A stretch of DNA of 46,573 bases from an uncultured Roseburia sp. (GCA_934292805.1 CAKQXQ010000018.1:1-46573); one strand, 5' to 3'; positions 1-9,268 are shown, numbered from the stretch's first letter. Numbers and translations are program-made. Notes: generated by a model from the letters alone, not told the origin.

Positions 1-671
1 TTGAAATGAGTTTCAAATGGTCTTGCAGAAGCACCACCGGCATTGGATACAAGCATAGGTGTCTCTACTTCCATGAATCCCTGTCCATCTAAATAGCGAC
101 GGATGCTGCTGATAACCTTGGAACGTTTTACAAAAGTATCTTTTACATCCTCGTTCATGATAAGATCCACATATCTCTGACGATATCTTGCATCTGTATC
201 TGTCAGTCCGTGATATTTCTCCGGTAAAATCTGTAAGCTCTTAGATAAGAGTGTTACCGCTTCTGCATGGATAGAAATCTCACCTGTCTGTGTTTTGAAT
301 ACTTTACCTTTGATTCCTAAAATATCACCCACATCATATTTCTTGAAATCTGCATAAGATTCTTCCCCGATCTCATCGCGTGCCACATATGCCTGGATAC
401 GTCCTTTTAAATCCTGAACGTTGCAGAAGGAAGCTTTTCCCATAACACGTTTGAACATCATACGTCCTGCAACAGTCACTTCCTGGCCTTCCAGACTCTC
501 GAAGTTGTCTTTGATGTCTGTGCTGTGATGTGTCACATCATATTTTGTGATCTCAAATGGATTTTTTCCGTTTGCCTGTAATTCATGTAATTTGTCATAA
601 CGAACCTGGATCAGCTGGTTTGCATCCTGCTGCTGTCCGCCTTTTTTCTGCTGGTTGTTCTGTTCAGCCAT
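1..671 (-). CDS. lysS: Lysine--tRNA ligase (class II), N-terminal part, cut by window edge
   Basis: Translation from an ATG at 671 gives about 223 residues and stays open to base 1. After a Gln/Lys-rich N-terminus comes the OB-fold anticodon-binding domain, then the class II motif 1 area (RYRQRYVDLIMN) and a segment containing GGASARPFETH, which matches lysyl-tRNA synthetases. The enzyme charges tRNA-Lys in the cytoplasm. An in-frame ATG also sits at 677, but the GGAGG at 678-682 is correctly spaced only for 671. It lies 18 bp after greA and is probably co-transcribed with it. The C-terminal catalytic half is outside the window. Confidence 0.93.
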   Translation of the reverse strand, partial: MAEQNNQQKKGGQQQDANQLIQVRYDKLHELQANGKNPFEITKYDVTHHSTDIKDNFESLEGQEVTVAGRMMFKRVMGKASFCNVQDLKGRIQAYVARDEIGEESYADFKKYDVGDILGIKGKVFKTQTGEISIHAEAVTLLSKSLQILPEKYHGLTDTDARYRQRYVDLIMNEDVKDTFVKRSKVISSIRRYLDGQGFMEVETPMLVSNAGGASARPFETHF

Positions 672-689
672 TTTCATCCTCCATCTGTA

Positions 690-1169
690 CTAGTTTGCTC
701 TGTGAATAGAAAGTACTTTGTACTCAAACTCTCCGCCTGGTGTTTCAACTTTTACAACATCTCCTACCTGTTTACCAAGTAACGCTTTTCCTACTGGAGA
801 TTCGTTAGAAATTTTTCCTTTTAAGCTGTTTGCTTCTGTAGAGCCAACGATTTTATATTCTAATTCTTCATCGAATTCAATATCTAAAATTTTGACATTA
901 CATCCAATGCTGATCTTGTCGAGGTCTACTTCTTCCTCTACTACTACTTCTGCATTTTTTAAGATTTTTTCGATATCTTCAATACGGGCTTCAATATCTC
1001 TCTGCTCGTCTTTTGCTGCATCATACTCAGCATTCTCGGAAAGGTCTCCCTGCTCTCTTGCTTCTTTGATTTTGGCAGCAACTTCTTTTCTTCTTACTAC
1101 TTTTAATTCCTGTAATTCGTCTTCAAGCTTTTTCAGTCCCTGATAAGTCAGAATGTTTTTCTTGTCCAT
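690..1169 (-). CDS. greA: Transcription elongation factor GreA
   Basis: 159 residues, the usual GreA length. The N-terminal half is the charged coiled-coil hairpin (LEDELQELKVVRRKEVAAKI, then the conserved AREQGDLSENAEYDAAKDEQ) that enters the RNA polymerase secondary channel. The C-terminal half is the FKBP-like domain ending in GDVVKVETPGGEFEYKVLSI. It stimulates cleavage of backtracked transcripts. Its position directly before lysS is a common Firmicutes arrangement. The upstream 100 bp to the next gene shows no clear promoter, so read-through from the upstream operon is likely. Confidence 0.96.
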   Translation of the reverse strand: MDKKNILTYQGLKKLEDELQELKVVRRKEVAAKIKEAREQGDLSENAEYDAAKDEQRDIEARIEDIEKILKNAEVVVEEEVDLDKISIGCNVKILDIEFDEELEYKIVGSTEANSLKGKISNESPVGKALLGKQVGDVVKVETPGGEFEYKVLSIHRAN

Positions 1170-1273
1170 CTTGTCTACCCTTCTTTATAATTACTTTCTC
1201 ATGCTTTCACATGCTCTTTAACCGTCTCTCATCTGTGCCGGTTTTCCGCACATTTTGTGCCCGGGTTGTTTTC

Positions 1274-1852
1274 CTATTCCTGCGAATAGAATGCCTCATC
1301 AAATCTGTCTTGCACGGGCTTTCTTTTATTAATTTTCCGGTTCTTGACAATCACAGTATTATAACCGAAAGGCACTATAATGTCAAGATTTTCCGCTATT
1401 TTCCAAGGTTTCTTGTGAATTGGAATGTAATCTTTTCCAGTCTTCATTACCCCAAAATAACAGGGACCATTCCATTCAAAATCCAGAACCAGTTTTTCAA
1501 ATGAAAAATCTCCCTTTTTCTTTCCTTCCTGCCCATTACGTATGTCTGATAAAAATTGCTCTCGAAGCTCACTTTTTGGCTTGAGAACCGTCACAAGCCC
1601 ATTTTCTATATAAAGAGTATCTGCAAACTCTTCAAAATGTTTCGGGCGCTCTGTATAGATTGTAAGATAATTCAGATGATCTGCCAGCTGCCACAGGACT
1701 TCGTCTATCCCAGCTGGCTCAAAAATACTTTCCCGTTCAGATTCCTCATCGATCACTTCCAGATTTAGTTTTTGCACAGCAATCCCTTTTTCTCTCAGAA
1801 GCTCCATAAATATCGGTGTAAACTCTCTTAAATACCGGTTCGAATATGGCAT
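1274..1852 (-). CDS. Conserved protein of unknown function (192 aa)
   Basis: I do not recognise a characterised family. The product is soluble, with no signal peptide or membrane segment, and mixed alpha/beta. It begins MPYSNRYLREFTPIFMELL and has a highly basic C-terminus (KNRKINKRKPVQDRF). The ATG at 1852 has an AAAGG SD with suitable spacing. It lies between dusB and greA on the same strand with short gaps, so it is probably carried along in the housekeeping operon. The position suggests, but does not show, a link to translation or tRNA metabolism. Confidence 0.7.
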   Translation of the reverse strand: MPYSNRYLREFTPIFMELLREKGIAVQKLNLEVIDEESERESIFEPAGIDEVLWQLADHLNYLTIYTERPKHFEEFADTLYIENGLVTVLKPKSELREQFLSDIRNGQEGKKKGDFSFEKLVLDFEWNGPCYFGVMKTGKDYIPIHKKPWKIAENLDIIVPFGYNTVIVKNRKINKRKPVQDRFDEAFYSQE

Positions 1853-1898
1853 TTTTAACCTTTTATGTTTTTTTTAGTATATGCAGAATGCTTCTTTT

Positions 1899-2894
1899 TC
1901 AGCCCATTCCATTTGCCTGCATCAGCAATATATTTTCGAATAGTTCTTTTAACTGATCATATGTTTCTACTTCACATATTTTTGCACGGAGTCTGGCTGA
2001 ATTTTTATATCCGGCAGTATACCATGCCGCATGTTTACGCATTTCCCGGATTCCTGTATATTCTCCTTTGAATGTGATCTGCATTTTGGCGTGGCGCAGG
2101 ATCATATCCGTCACTTCTTCAAATGCAGGTTTGGGAAGTTTTTCCCCTGTTTCAAAATAGTGTAGTATCTGCCGGAAAATCCATGGATTTCCCTCTGCAC
2201 CTCTTGCGATCATAAAGCCATCACATCCGGTTTCCTGCTGCATGCGTATTACATCTTCTGCAGTTAAGATATCCCCATTTCCGATCACCGGAATAGTAAC
2301 CGCTTCTTTTACCTGACGGATAATATTCCAGTCTGCTTTTCCGGAATAATATTGTTCACGTGTCCTTCCATGCACCGCGATCGCTGCTGCTCCGGATTCC
2401 TGTGCAACATGTGCCATTTCGACTGCATTTACATGTTCCTCGTCAAATCCTTTCCGGATTTTTACAGTTACCGGTTTTTTGATCGCTTTCACTGTTTTTT
2501 CGATAATTTTCCCGGCAAGTACCGGATTCTTCATAAGTGCTGATCCATCTCCGTTATTTACCACTTTCGGAACCGGACAGCCCATATTAATATCCAATAT
2601 ATCAAATGGTCTCTCTTCTATCTGCTTCGCGATCTCACTCATGATATCCGGATCTGAACCAAACAACTGAAGGGATACCGGATTTTCCCTCGGATCAATT
2701 GTCAGAAGCTCCTGCGTGTTTTTATTTTTATAGAGGATGGCTTTCGCACTGACCATTTCCATGCACAAAAGACCTGCTCCCTGTTCTTTGCAAAGCAAGC
2801 GAAATGGCAGGTCTGTTACCCCTGCCATCGGTGCCAAGATTAAATTGTTTTCTAAAGTTACATTTCCAATTTGCAGCTTTTGAATTGAATTCAT
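1899..2894 (-). CDS. dusB: tRNA-dihydrouridine synthase, DusB/NifR3 type
   Basis: 331 residues in a TIM-barrel FMN enzyme pattern: LAPMAGVTDLPFR at the N-terminus, DINMGCPVPKVV with the catalytic Cys of the Dus family around residue 100, IAVHGRTREQYYSG, then the phosphate-binding IPVIGNGDI and a C-terminal helical domain (MRKHAAWYTAGY). It reduces specific uridines in the tRNA D-loop using NADPH. The coaX stop lies 9 bp upstream, so the two are translationally linked. An AAGGA SD precedes the ATG. Confidence 0.95.
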   Translation of the reverse strand: MNSIQKLQIGNVTLENNLILAPMAGVTDLPFRLLCKEQGAGLLCMEMVSAKAILYKNKNTQELLTIDPRENPVSLQLFGSDPDIMSEIAKQIEERPFDILDINMGCPVPKVVNNGDGSALMKNPVLAGKIIEKTVKAIKKPVTVKIRKGFDEEHVNAVEMAHVAQESGAAAIAVHGRTREQYYSGKADWNIIRQVKEAVTIPVIGNGDILTAEDVIRMQQETGCDGFMIARGAEGNPWIFRQILHYFETGEKLPKPAFEEVTDMILRHAKMQITFKGEYTGIREMRKHAAWYTAGYKNSARLRAKICEVETYDQLKELFENILLMQANGMG

Positions 2895-2903
2895 CGTTCT
2901 TCC

Positions 2904-3695
2904 TTAATTTTTTATTTTTCCTGATTTGCGGTTTTGTTTTTTGTAAATCAGATTCATACCTTTCAATGTAAGCATCGGATCGTAAATATCGATCATAGAT
3001 GTCTCACTAGCGATAATACGTCCCAATCCGCCTGTTGCCACGACCTTAATATCTCCGATATTTGCCTCTTCCTTCATATGGCGGACAATGTATTCTGTCT
3101 GACCGATCTGTCCAAAAATAAGTCCTGCCTGCATGCTGGTAACTGTTTCTTTTGCAAGAATGCTTGCTGGCTTTTTGATCTCAATCTCCGGAAGCTTTGC
3201 TGCGTCTTCCCATAATGCTTTTGCAGAAATCCGGATTCCGGGTGCTGTTACTCCGGAAAGAAACGCTCCTGTCGCATCTACAAGATCATAGGTCGTCGCT
3301 GTACCAAAATCAAGTACCAATACCGGTCCCCCATAGATTTCATATGCAGCCGCCGCATCAACAATACGATCTGCACCTATCTGTCTTGGATTCTCTGTGA
3401 CAATACGGATACCTGTCTTTATTCCCGGCTCGATCACAATTGGACGGATTTTCAGATATTTTACTACCGCTCCCTCCAGGGAATGCATAACATTTGGTAC
3501 AACGGACGCGATAATCGCATCCTCGATCTCATCACAATGAATATTATTCTGCTCCAGAAGATTCGTCAGCAGCATTCCATACTCATCAGAAGTACGTGGC
3601 ATCTTGGTTGTCATTCGGAAACTGGTGATTACATTATCATTCTGAAATACACCTACCGTAATGTTTGTGTTTCCTACATCAATTGTAATTATCAT
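2904..3695 (-). CDS. coaX: Type III pantothenate kinase
   Basis: 263 residues from the chosen start. Phosphorylates pantothenate, the first step of coenzyme A synthesis. The ASKHA-fold signatures are clear: MIITIDVGNTNITVGVF at the start, QIGADRIVDAAAAYE in the middle and LDFGTATTYDLV. The open frame extends ten codons upstream (to 3725), but AGGAG lies just before the ATG at 3695 and family members begin there. It sits between the DUF6145-like gene and dusB on one strand with small gaps. Confidence 0.95.
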   Translation of the reverse strand: MIITIDVGNTNITVGVFQNDNVITSFRMTTKMPRTSDEYGMLLTNLLEQNNIHCDEIEDAIIASVVPNVMHSLEGAVVKYLKIRPIVIEPGIKTGIRIVTENPRQIGADRIVDAAAAYEIYGGPVLVLDFGTATTYDLVDATGAFLSGVTAPGIRISAKALWEDAAKLPEIEIKKPASILAKETVTSMQAGLIFGQIGQTEYIVRHMKEEANIGDIKVVATGGLGRIIASETSMIDIYDPMLTLKGMNLIYKKQNRKSGKIKN

Positions 3696-3758
3696 GTTCT
3701 CCTCTTTTCTGTCCGTGCCCACCATTTTTCTGTGGCTGGGTTGTCCTGTCTTGCGATT

Positions 3759-4109
3759 TTATTCATCCAGTTTATCAAAAATAACTTTATAATATAACTC
3801 TAATCCGCGGAAAAGATCTTCATTTTTCTGACGAAGTTCTTTGATTTTTAATCCGCAACCGATATCATCATAAAGAAGGTCATCTTCATTATAAGCTGTC
3901 CGTAGTTCAAGATTTCCGTCTTCGTCAAATACAAGCTGGATAATTCCACCAACGTCTGCACAGAAAAGGACGCACATGATCTTTAGTTCTTTTTTTATCT
4001 CATCCGGCAGATTTCCAAAATTTTCATTAATATAAAATTTTTGGTTATATGCACTTGCACCGCAAAGGATTAACTCTTCCGGTGCCTGAATCTTATTTGT
4101 TTCTTTCAT
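3759..4109 (-). CDS. DUF6145-like protein
   Basis: 116 residues, acidic and soluble. The segment ELKIMCVLFCADVGGIIQL followed by LLYDDIGCGLKIKELRQ resembles the small Lachnospiraceae family I know as DUF6145; I assign it from memory of that pattern, without a search. No catalytic motif is visible and the function is unknown. It lies between birA and coaX in the same direction, so it probably belongs to the same transcript. Two of its Cys residues sit close together (MCVLFC). Confidence 0.65.
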   Translation of the reverse strand: MKETNKIQAPEELILCGASAYNQKFYINENFGNLPDEIKKELKIMCVLFCADVGGIIQLVFDEDGNLELRTAYNEDDLLYDDIGCGLKIKELRQKNEDLFRGLELYYKVIFDKLDE

Positions 4110-4168
4110 TATACTTTCCTTTTTACTTTCTATTTGGAATCTAATTATTCTTTTATGAGTTCATAGCT

Positions 4169-5146
4169 TTATACATAACCATAAACTCCACGTACAGATA
4201 CTTCTCCTGAAGATACAAGCTTTCTGCTTTCCCATGTGTCTACGATAAGTTCTCCTTTTGCCGTGATTCCCATTGCCTTCCCTTCAAAAGGTTCCTTCGG
4301 ATCAAGCACTTTTACTGCCTGATGCATATTCACAAGTGAAGCATTGTACTCATTAACGAGATTCGTCAGATCCTCTGTCTCAAGGAAAATCCCATAATAA
4401 TATTCAAAGTTCTCCCATATCTTCTCTACTAATGAAGCTCGGTTAAAATGCTGCTTTGTCTCAAGAAAAAGTGAAGTTGCTACCTGCTCGATTTCTTTTG
4501 GGAAAGACTTATTCTGAACATTGATTCCTATTCCTACTACTATGTGGTTTACATAATCAAACTGAGCACTCATTTCGGTAAGAATGCCACATACCTTTTT
4601 TCCACTCATAATAATATCATTTGGCCATTTGATCCCAGCTTGTTTCCCTGTGAGCTCTGTTATAGCTTTTGCAACTGCAAGAGCTGCTACAAGTGTGATC
4701 CCGGAAGCATGATTCGGATCAATTTCCGGTTTTAAAACAAGCGACATCCAGATACCCTGTCCTGATGGAGAATCAAATCCTCGTCCTCTGCGTCCTTTTC
4801 CGGCATCCTGTTGCTCAGCAATCACATATGTTCCATTCGGTGCACCTTCTTCTGCAAGCTGCTTTGCCCTTGTATTGGTAGAATCTACAACCTCATAAAA
4901 TGCAATCTTCTCACCAATCCACTTTGTTTTCCTGATGCTTTGCAGTTCCCTCTCATTTAAAATATCCGGAACAGACAATAACCGATAGCCTTTATTCTGA
5001 ACTGCTTCTATCGTATAGCCGGCTTCTTTTAACTGGTTGATCGCTTTCCATACCGCAGTTCTGGAAACACCGAACCGCTCACATAATTCCTGTCCTGAAA
5101 CATAATCATTTGCTTCGCGGAGCAGGGAAAGAATTTCTGTCTTCAT
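4169..5146 (-). CDS. birA: Bifunctional biotin--[acetyl-CoA-carboxylase] ligase / biotin operon repressor
   Basis: 325 residues. The first ~60 residues form a winged helix-turn-helix (SGQELCERFGVSRTAVWKAI), so this is the DNA-binding two-function class. The ligase core follows: STNTRAK, the biotinyl-AMP loop GRRGRGFDSPSGQGIWMS, GIKWPNDI and VGIGINVQN, with a C-terminal SH3-like domain. It attaches biotin to carboxyl carrier proteins and, loaded with biotinyl-AMP, can repress biotin genes. No biotin gene lies in the window. It starts 20 bp after argF ends, implying co-transcription. Confidence 0.95.
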   Translation of the reverse strand: MKTEILSLLREANDYVSGQELCERFGVSRTAVWKAINQLKEAGYTIEAVQNKGYRLLSVPDILNERELQSIRKTKWIGEKIAFYEVVDSTNTRAKQLAEEGAPNGTYVIAEQQDAGKGRRGRGFDSPSGQGIWMSLVLKPEIDPNHASGITLVAALAVAKAITELTGKQAGIKWPNDIIMSGKKVCGILTEMSAQFDYVNHIVVGIGINVQNKSFPKEIEQVATSLFLETKQHFNRASLVEKIWENFEYYYGIFLETEDLTNLVNEYNASLVNMHQAVKVLDPKEPFEGKAMGITAKGELIVDTWESRKLVSSGEVSVRGVYGYV

Positions 5147-5166
5147 GTATTACTCCACTTTTTCTG

Positions 5167-6156
5167 TTAATCTGCAAGCGTTGCCAGCATTACAGCTTTG
5201 ATCGTATGCATTCTGTTTTCTGCCTCATCAAATACAACTGACTGTTCGCTCTCAAACACTTCATCTGTTACTTCTAATTCGCTGTAACCGAATTTCTCAT
5301 AGACTTCTTTTCCGATCTTAGTCTTAAGATCATGGAATGCCGGCAGACAATGCATAAAAATTGCTGTTTTCTTTGCCTGCTGCATTACTGCTTTATTTAC
5401 CTGATATGGCATCAGCTCATTCAAACGTTCTGCCCATACCTCATCCGGTTCTCCCATAGATACCCATACATCCGTATAAATAACATCTGCATTTTTAGCA
5501 GCTTCAGATACATCTTCTGTAAGAGTGATCGTAGCCCCGGTTTCTTTTGCAACTTCTTCACAATAAGCTACCAGTTCTTTATTTGGGAAATATTTTCTGC
5601 TTGTGCATGCCACAAACTCCATGCCAAGCTTTGCACAGGTTACCATGAGCGAATTACCCATGTTATATCGTGCATCTCCCATATATACAAATTTAATACC
5701 TTTCAATTTCCCAAGATGTTCACGGATCGTAAGCATATCTGCAAGCATCTGTGTCGGATGGAATTCATTCGTCAGTCCATTCCATACCGGAACACCGGCA
5801 TATTTTGCAAGTTCCTCTACAATCTCCTGACCATAACCACGATACTCTATTCCGTCATACATCCTTCCAAGTACTCTTGCTGTATCTGCAATACTTTCCT
5901 TTTTTCCAATCTGTGAGCCACTCGGATCCAGATATGTTACATGCATACCAAGATCATGTGCTGCAACTTCAAAGGAACAACGGGTACGTGTACTTGTTTT
6001 TTCAAAAATCAATGCTATATTTTTTCCTGCCAGGCTGTTATGCAAAATTCCCTTTTTTTTCTTTTCTTTCAGGTCTGCCGCAAGATCAACCAGGTAAAGG
6101 ATCTCCTCTGGTGTATAATCCATCAGTTTTAAAAAATTGCGTCCTTTTAAATCCAT
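5167..6156 (-). CDS. argF: Ornithine carbamoyltransferase
   Basis: 329 residues from the preferred ATG at 6156; another in-frame ATG at 6168 adds MVFI but sits only one base after its SD. Transfers the carbamoyl group from carbamoyl phosphate to ornithine, giving citrulline in arginine synthesis. The carbamoyl-phosphate loop STRTRCSFEVA, the HPTQMLADMLT motif and the catalytic HCLPAFHD segment are all intact. VSMG corresponds to the ornithine-binding SMG loop. No other arg or arc gene is near. It is first in the run leading to birA, downstream of the SPFH terminator. Confidence 0.95.
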   Translation of the reverse strand: MDLKGRNFLKLMDYTPEEILYLVDLAADLKEKKKKGILHNSLAGKNIALIFEKTSTRTRCSFEVAAHDLGMHVTYLDPSGSQIGKKESIADTARVLGRMYDGIEYRGYGQEIVEELAKYAGVPVWNGLTNEFHPTQMLADMLTIREHLGKLKGIKFVYMGDARYNMGNSLMVTCAKLGMEFVACTSRKYFPNKELVAYCEEVAKETGATITLTEDVSEAAKNADVIYTDVWVSMGEPDEVWAERLNELMPYQVNKAVMQQAKKTAIFMHCLPAFHDLKTKIGKEVYEKFGYSELEVTDEVFESEQSVVFDEAENRMHTIKAVMLATLAD

Positions 6157-6211
6157 AATAAATACCATGCCTTTCTTTTATCTGTCAAATTCTCTGCATA
6201 GAAATAGTATA

Positions 6212-6239
6212 GCTGCCGCGGAAGCTATCCTGCGGCAGC
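6212..6239 (-). terminator. Hairpin between the SPFH gene and argF
   Basis: An 8-bp GC-rich stem (GCTGCCGC with GCGGCAGC) lies just after the SPFH stop codon. The following minus-strand sequence is T-rich but interrupted, so termination may be incomplete and argF may receive read-through. Confidence 0.5.
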
Positions 6240-6247
6240 CAATTATT

Positions 6248-7174
6248 TTAGTTCTCTTTTCCAATCTCAACAACTGATTTTGCAAGTCCGGCAATACCCT
6301 GAATCTCAGATGGGATGATGATTTTGGTAGCTTTTCCGTCGGCTGCCTTCGCAAAAGCTTCTAAGCTCTTTAACTGAAGTACTCCTGCATCCGGTGCAGC
6401 TTCCTTTAACATACGCAGACCATCTGCGTTTGCCTGCTGAATCTTAAGAATAGCCTCTGCCTGACCTTCTGCCTCACGGATCGTAGCCTCTTTGTGTGCT
6501 TCTGCACGTAAAATAGCAGCCTGTTTTTCTGCTTCTGCATCAAGAATTGCAGATTCTTTCTTACCTTCTGCAACAAGAACGGTTGATTTCTTCTCTCCTT
6601 CTGCACGAAGAATCGCCTCACGACGTTCACGTTCTGCTTTCATCTGCTTCTCCATTGCATCCTGGATTGCTGCAGGTGGAATAATATTCTTAAGCTCTAC
6701 ACGATTTACCTTAATTCCCCATGGATCAGTTGCCACATCAAGAGATGCTCTCATCTTGGTATTAATTGTCTCTCTGGATGTTAATGTCTCATCCAACTCA
6801 AGATCACCGATAATATTACGGAGTGTTGTTGCTGTCAGATTCTCAATTGCCATAATTGGATTTTCAACTCCGTATGCATAAAGCTTCGGATCTGTGATCT
6901 GGAAATATACAACGGTATCAATCTGCATTGTAACATTATCCTTTGTGATAACCGGCTGTGGTGGGAAATCAACTACCTGTTCTTTTAACAGGACTCTTTT
7001 TGCCACACGGTCAATAAATGGTGTTTTAAAATGGAGTCCTACTGACCATGTCGTCAGATATCCACCAAGACGTTCTACAACGACTGCATGTGCCTGCGGA
7101 ACAATTTTAATACATGAAACAGCGATTGCAAGTGCAACCAGAATAAGTATAACTACTGCGATAATAATACCCAT
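6248..7174 (-). CDS. SPFH-domain protein (stomatin/paraslipin, QmcA-like)
   Basis: 308 residues. Residues 2-22 are one membrane-spanning segment (IIIAVVILILVALAIAV). The SPFH/band-7 domain follows (VPQAHAVVVERLGG, then LRNIIGDLELDETLTSR), then a long Ala/Glu-rich coiled coil with repeated AEGKK/AEAEK units, and a C-terminal IIIPSEIQGIAGL. Family members form membrane-anchored oligomers that organise membrane microdomains and often work with an NfeD partner. No nfeD lies beside it here. It appears monocistronic, with a hairpin after its stop. Confidence 0.88.
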   Translation of the reverse strand: MGIIIAVVILILVALAIAVSCIKIVPQAHAVVVERLGGYLTTWSVGLHFKTPFIDRVAKRVLLKEQVVDFPPQPVITKDNVTMQIDTVVYFQITDPKLYAYGVENPIMAIENLTATTLRNIIGDLELDETLTSRETINTKMRASLDVATDPWGIKVNRVELKNIIPPAAIQDAMEKQMKAERERREAILRAEGEKKSTVLVAEGKKESAILDAEAEKQAAILRAEAHKEATIREAEGQAEAILKIQQANADGLRMLKEAAPDAGVLQLKSLEAFAKAADGKATKIIIPSEIQGIAGLAKSVVEIGKEN

Positions 7175-7253
7175 ATCATTTCCTCCGTCATATTGTCTGT
7201 ACTATTTTCCCTTATCAAAGACTCTTTTATCCGTATTTTCTTTGATATTTTTC

Positions 7254-7282
7254 ATATTACTATATTTGGTTTCAGAATACAA
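7254..7282 (-). promoter_or_regulatory. Possible sigma-A promoter of the SPFH gene
   Basis: On the minus strand TTGTAT and TAATAT are separated by 17 bp, about 80 bp before the SPFH start codon. Both boxes deviate from consensus, so this is only a fair candidate. Confidence 0.35.
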
Positions 7283-7302
7283 TAGAGGAATTTCTTTATG
7301 TT

Positions 7303-7338
7303 AAAAAAGGAAGATATCTGTCTTTTCTGATATCTTCC
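7303..7338 (-). terminator. Intrinsic terminator of the wall hydrolase gene
   Basis: A 10-bp perfect stem (GGAAGATATC/GATATCTTCC at 7309-7338) is followed on the minus strand by six T residues, 37 bp after the hydrolase stop codon. Confidence 0.8.
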
Positions 7339-7374
7339 CAATCTTGTTTATTTTCAATATTTTTCTGTTCTGTA

Positions 7375-8616
7375 TTAATAAAATACATGGTTGCCGATCA
7401 CAACACCTGCATGGCCGGAACTTGCGCGTTTAAAGCAAGTTGCACCAGAAGTATTATCTGCACCGCCTAACGCTTCCTGTGCTGCCTGAATGCAGGATTC
7501 CTTTGGTCCTTTCGCGATCACTTTTGCAACTAAACCTGCTCCTGCCGGTGGAAACTGGCTTTTCTGATATATTACTTCATAAACACTGCCCGGATATCCT
7601 GCTGCTCTTACTCTGTTCATAACAACTGCTCCTACCGCAAGCTGTCCTTCATATACTTCATTTCCAGCCTCACACTGAATGATTGCTGCAAGTAATGTCA
7701 CATCATCAGCTGTTGCTTCTGCTGCTTCCTTCTGCACAGTTGTTATCTCTGTAGTCTGTGAAGCTTTCTTTGCTGCTTCCTCTGCTGCAATCCTTGCCTG
7801 CTCTGCCTGTTCTTCTTCAATTGTAATGCCTTCGCCCAATGCCAGAGCTGTCGTTACATAATCAGAACTTACATAACAGGTTGTTCCACCATAAACAACG
7901 GCAACCCATTCATCATCAGTCTCTGTCTGGTCGTCTACTTTCAATACAGTTCCTTCAGTAACTGCAGTAACAACAGATGCATCTGCACTCGCCTCTTTTC
8001 TGATACGAAGTCCATTTGTAAGTACCTGTGCCTCTGTGTCGAAATTAGCTTCCGCATATGTAAGTGCTTCTGTTCCTGTAAGACAATAATCATTGCTCAC
8101 ATATCCGTCTACATTACCGGATAATACATGTGTCCATTCACTGCCTGTCTCCTGGATTTCTGCGACATCACCTTTGTATAATTTACCTACAATCTCAGAA
8201 TTTGGGTCTGCAGATTCTCTTACATATAGAAAATCATTCACATCTGCCATAAGGCGATTGTCCCAGACTGCATCTTCTTCTGTAGAAACATCTTCGGCTG
8301 ACTGCATCTCTGCATCGGAGCATGTTTCCTCTGATACTGGCTGTTCTTGTACGTCTTCACTGTCCTCTGTTGATGTAACCATTACTTTTGCATTCTGCTC
8401 AACGCTTGCCAGTTCAATGTAATCATATGCTTCGGTTTCCTGCATACTGATCATTGCTGCAACTCCTGCCATTCCATTTGTAGCTAAGTCCGTCTCTGTT
8501 GCCATTCTCTGTGTATCTGCGCTGACTACTGCCGGTGCAGACTGTGCGGTCTGTGTCATTCCTGCAACTAACATTGCGATTGCGATTGCTTCAGCCGCTT
8601 TTTTCTTTAAAACCAT
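7375..8616 (-). CDS. Secreted SH3-domain / SleB-CwlJ-type cell wall hydrolase
   Basis: 413 residues from the ATG at 8616, which has GGAGG five bases upstream. A second in-frame ATG at 8649, also with a fair SD, would add 11 residues. The N-terminus is a signal peptide (VLKKKAAEAIAIAMLVAG...). Two bacterial SH3 modules follow (containing LYVRESADPNSEIVGKL and GLRIRKEASADASVV), then an Ala/Glu-rich linker, and a C-terminal Hydrolase_2 domain: IIQCEAGNEVYEGQLAVGAV with its catalytic-type Glu, then FPPAGAG and GNHVFY. Predicted to cut peptidoglycan outside the cell; the SH3 modules probably bind wall. Sporulation or general wall remodelling cannot be told apart. Confidence 0.88.
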   Translation of the reverse strand: MVLKKKAAEAIAIAMLVAGMTQTAQSAPAVVSADTQRMATETDLATNGMAGVAAMISMQETEAYDYIELASVEQNAKVMVTSTEDSEDVQEQPVSEETCSDAEMQSAEDVSTEEDAVWDNRLMADVNDFLYVRESADPNSEIVGKLYKGDVAEIQETGSEWTHVLSGNVDGYVSNDYCLTGTEALTYAEANFDTEAQVLTNGLRIRKEASADASVVTAVTEGTVLKVDDQTETDDEWVAVVYGGTTCYVSSDYVTTALALGEGITIEEEQAEQARIAAEEAAKKASQTTEITTVQKEAAEATADDVTLLAAIIQCEAGNEVYEGQLAVGAVVMNRVRAAGYPGSVYEVIYQKSQFPPAGAGLVAKVIAKGPKESCIQAAQEALGGADNTSGATCFKRASSGHAGVVIGNHVFY

Positions 8617-8715
8617 AGAATCCTCCATCAGTGCTGTTATTTCTAACATATTATTACACCTTTGTTGTGTTTTATTCACATTTGTTACAATTGTTACGGA
8701 TTTATTACAGCGGAA

Positions 8716-8744
8716 ATTATAGCAAACTCTTTCTTCCTTGTCAA
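8716..8744 (-). promoter_or_regulatory. Perfect consensus sigma-A promoter of the wall hydrolase gene
   Basis: TTGACA, 17 bp, TATAAT on the minus strand, with a TGC extended -10. The start codon lies about 100 bp downstream, leaving an A-rich leader. This implies strong vegetative expression, which argues against a purely spore-specific role. Confidence 0.88.
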
Positions 8745-8777
8745 GTTTTGCTGGAATATTATATTTTACCGCACATA

Positions 8778-9113
8778 TCAGCCTTGAAATACTTCCGTAA
8801 GAACTTCATTTATCAGCTGTTCCTGCTTCTTATTCCATGTTTTTTCTTTTTGTGCTGCTTCTCCCTGCTGTGTATCTGCTTCTCCGTCTTTCTCCATCTG
8901 CTGCCACAGTTGTTCTATGTGTTTACTTTCTTCTTGCTGTTTCGTTTTTAAATTCTCAAGTGCTTCATGTACCTGCCTTAATTCTTTTTCTGTTGTTCTT
9001 TTCTGTACGTTTATCCTGTGAGAAATCATTGCCTGTGCAATTAGAAGAAGTCCACAGATTCCAATAGCGATCTGCCATCCATTCTGCATCAGCACATAAA
9101 CCATTCTTTCCAT
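8778..9113 (-). CDS. Small membrane-anchored coiled-coil protein
   Basis: 111 residues from the ATG at 9113, which has GGGAG eight bases upstream; the longer frame to 9128 has a poor SD. One N-terminal membrane segment (GWQIAIGICGLLLIAQAMI) is followed by a charged coiled coil (TTEKELRQVHEALENLKTK) and a Gln/Glu-rich tail. No enzyme motif is seen. The layout recalls small divisome or envelope scaffold proteins, but I cannot name a family. It lies between the wall hydrolase and murG, hinting at an envelope role. Confidence 0.65.
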   Translation of the reverse strand: MERMVYVLMQNGWQIAIGICGLLLIAQAMISHRINVQKRTTEKELRQVHEALENLKTKQQEESKHIEQLWQQMEKDGEADTQQGEAAQKEKTWNKKQEQLINEVLTEVFQG

Positions 9114-9268
9114 TTTCTTCACTCCCATCCTGATAATTTCAAAGACCAGTATCTGTGTCTCCCTTATTATAAAATATTTCTGGTTTTTTTAAAGATATCC
9201 TATTCGAAAATCAATCGCAAGTTTCGACGGTATTCTTCTTCCAATATAGCTGTTCTCCCCTCATTTCC

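Noticed and set aside
1853..1898. Possible small gene between dusB and the unknown gene
   Set aside because: Only 46 bp; no start with SD.
5332..5916. Open frame of 194 codons on the plus strand inside argF
   Set aside because: Complement of a well conserved enzyme; Cys/His/Phe-rich low-quality translation without an SD.
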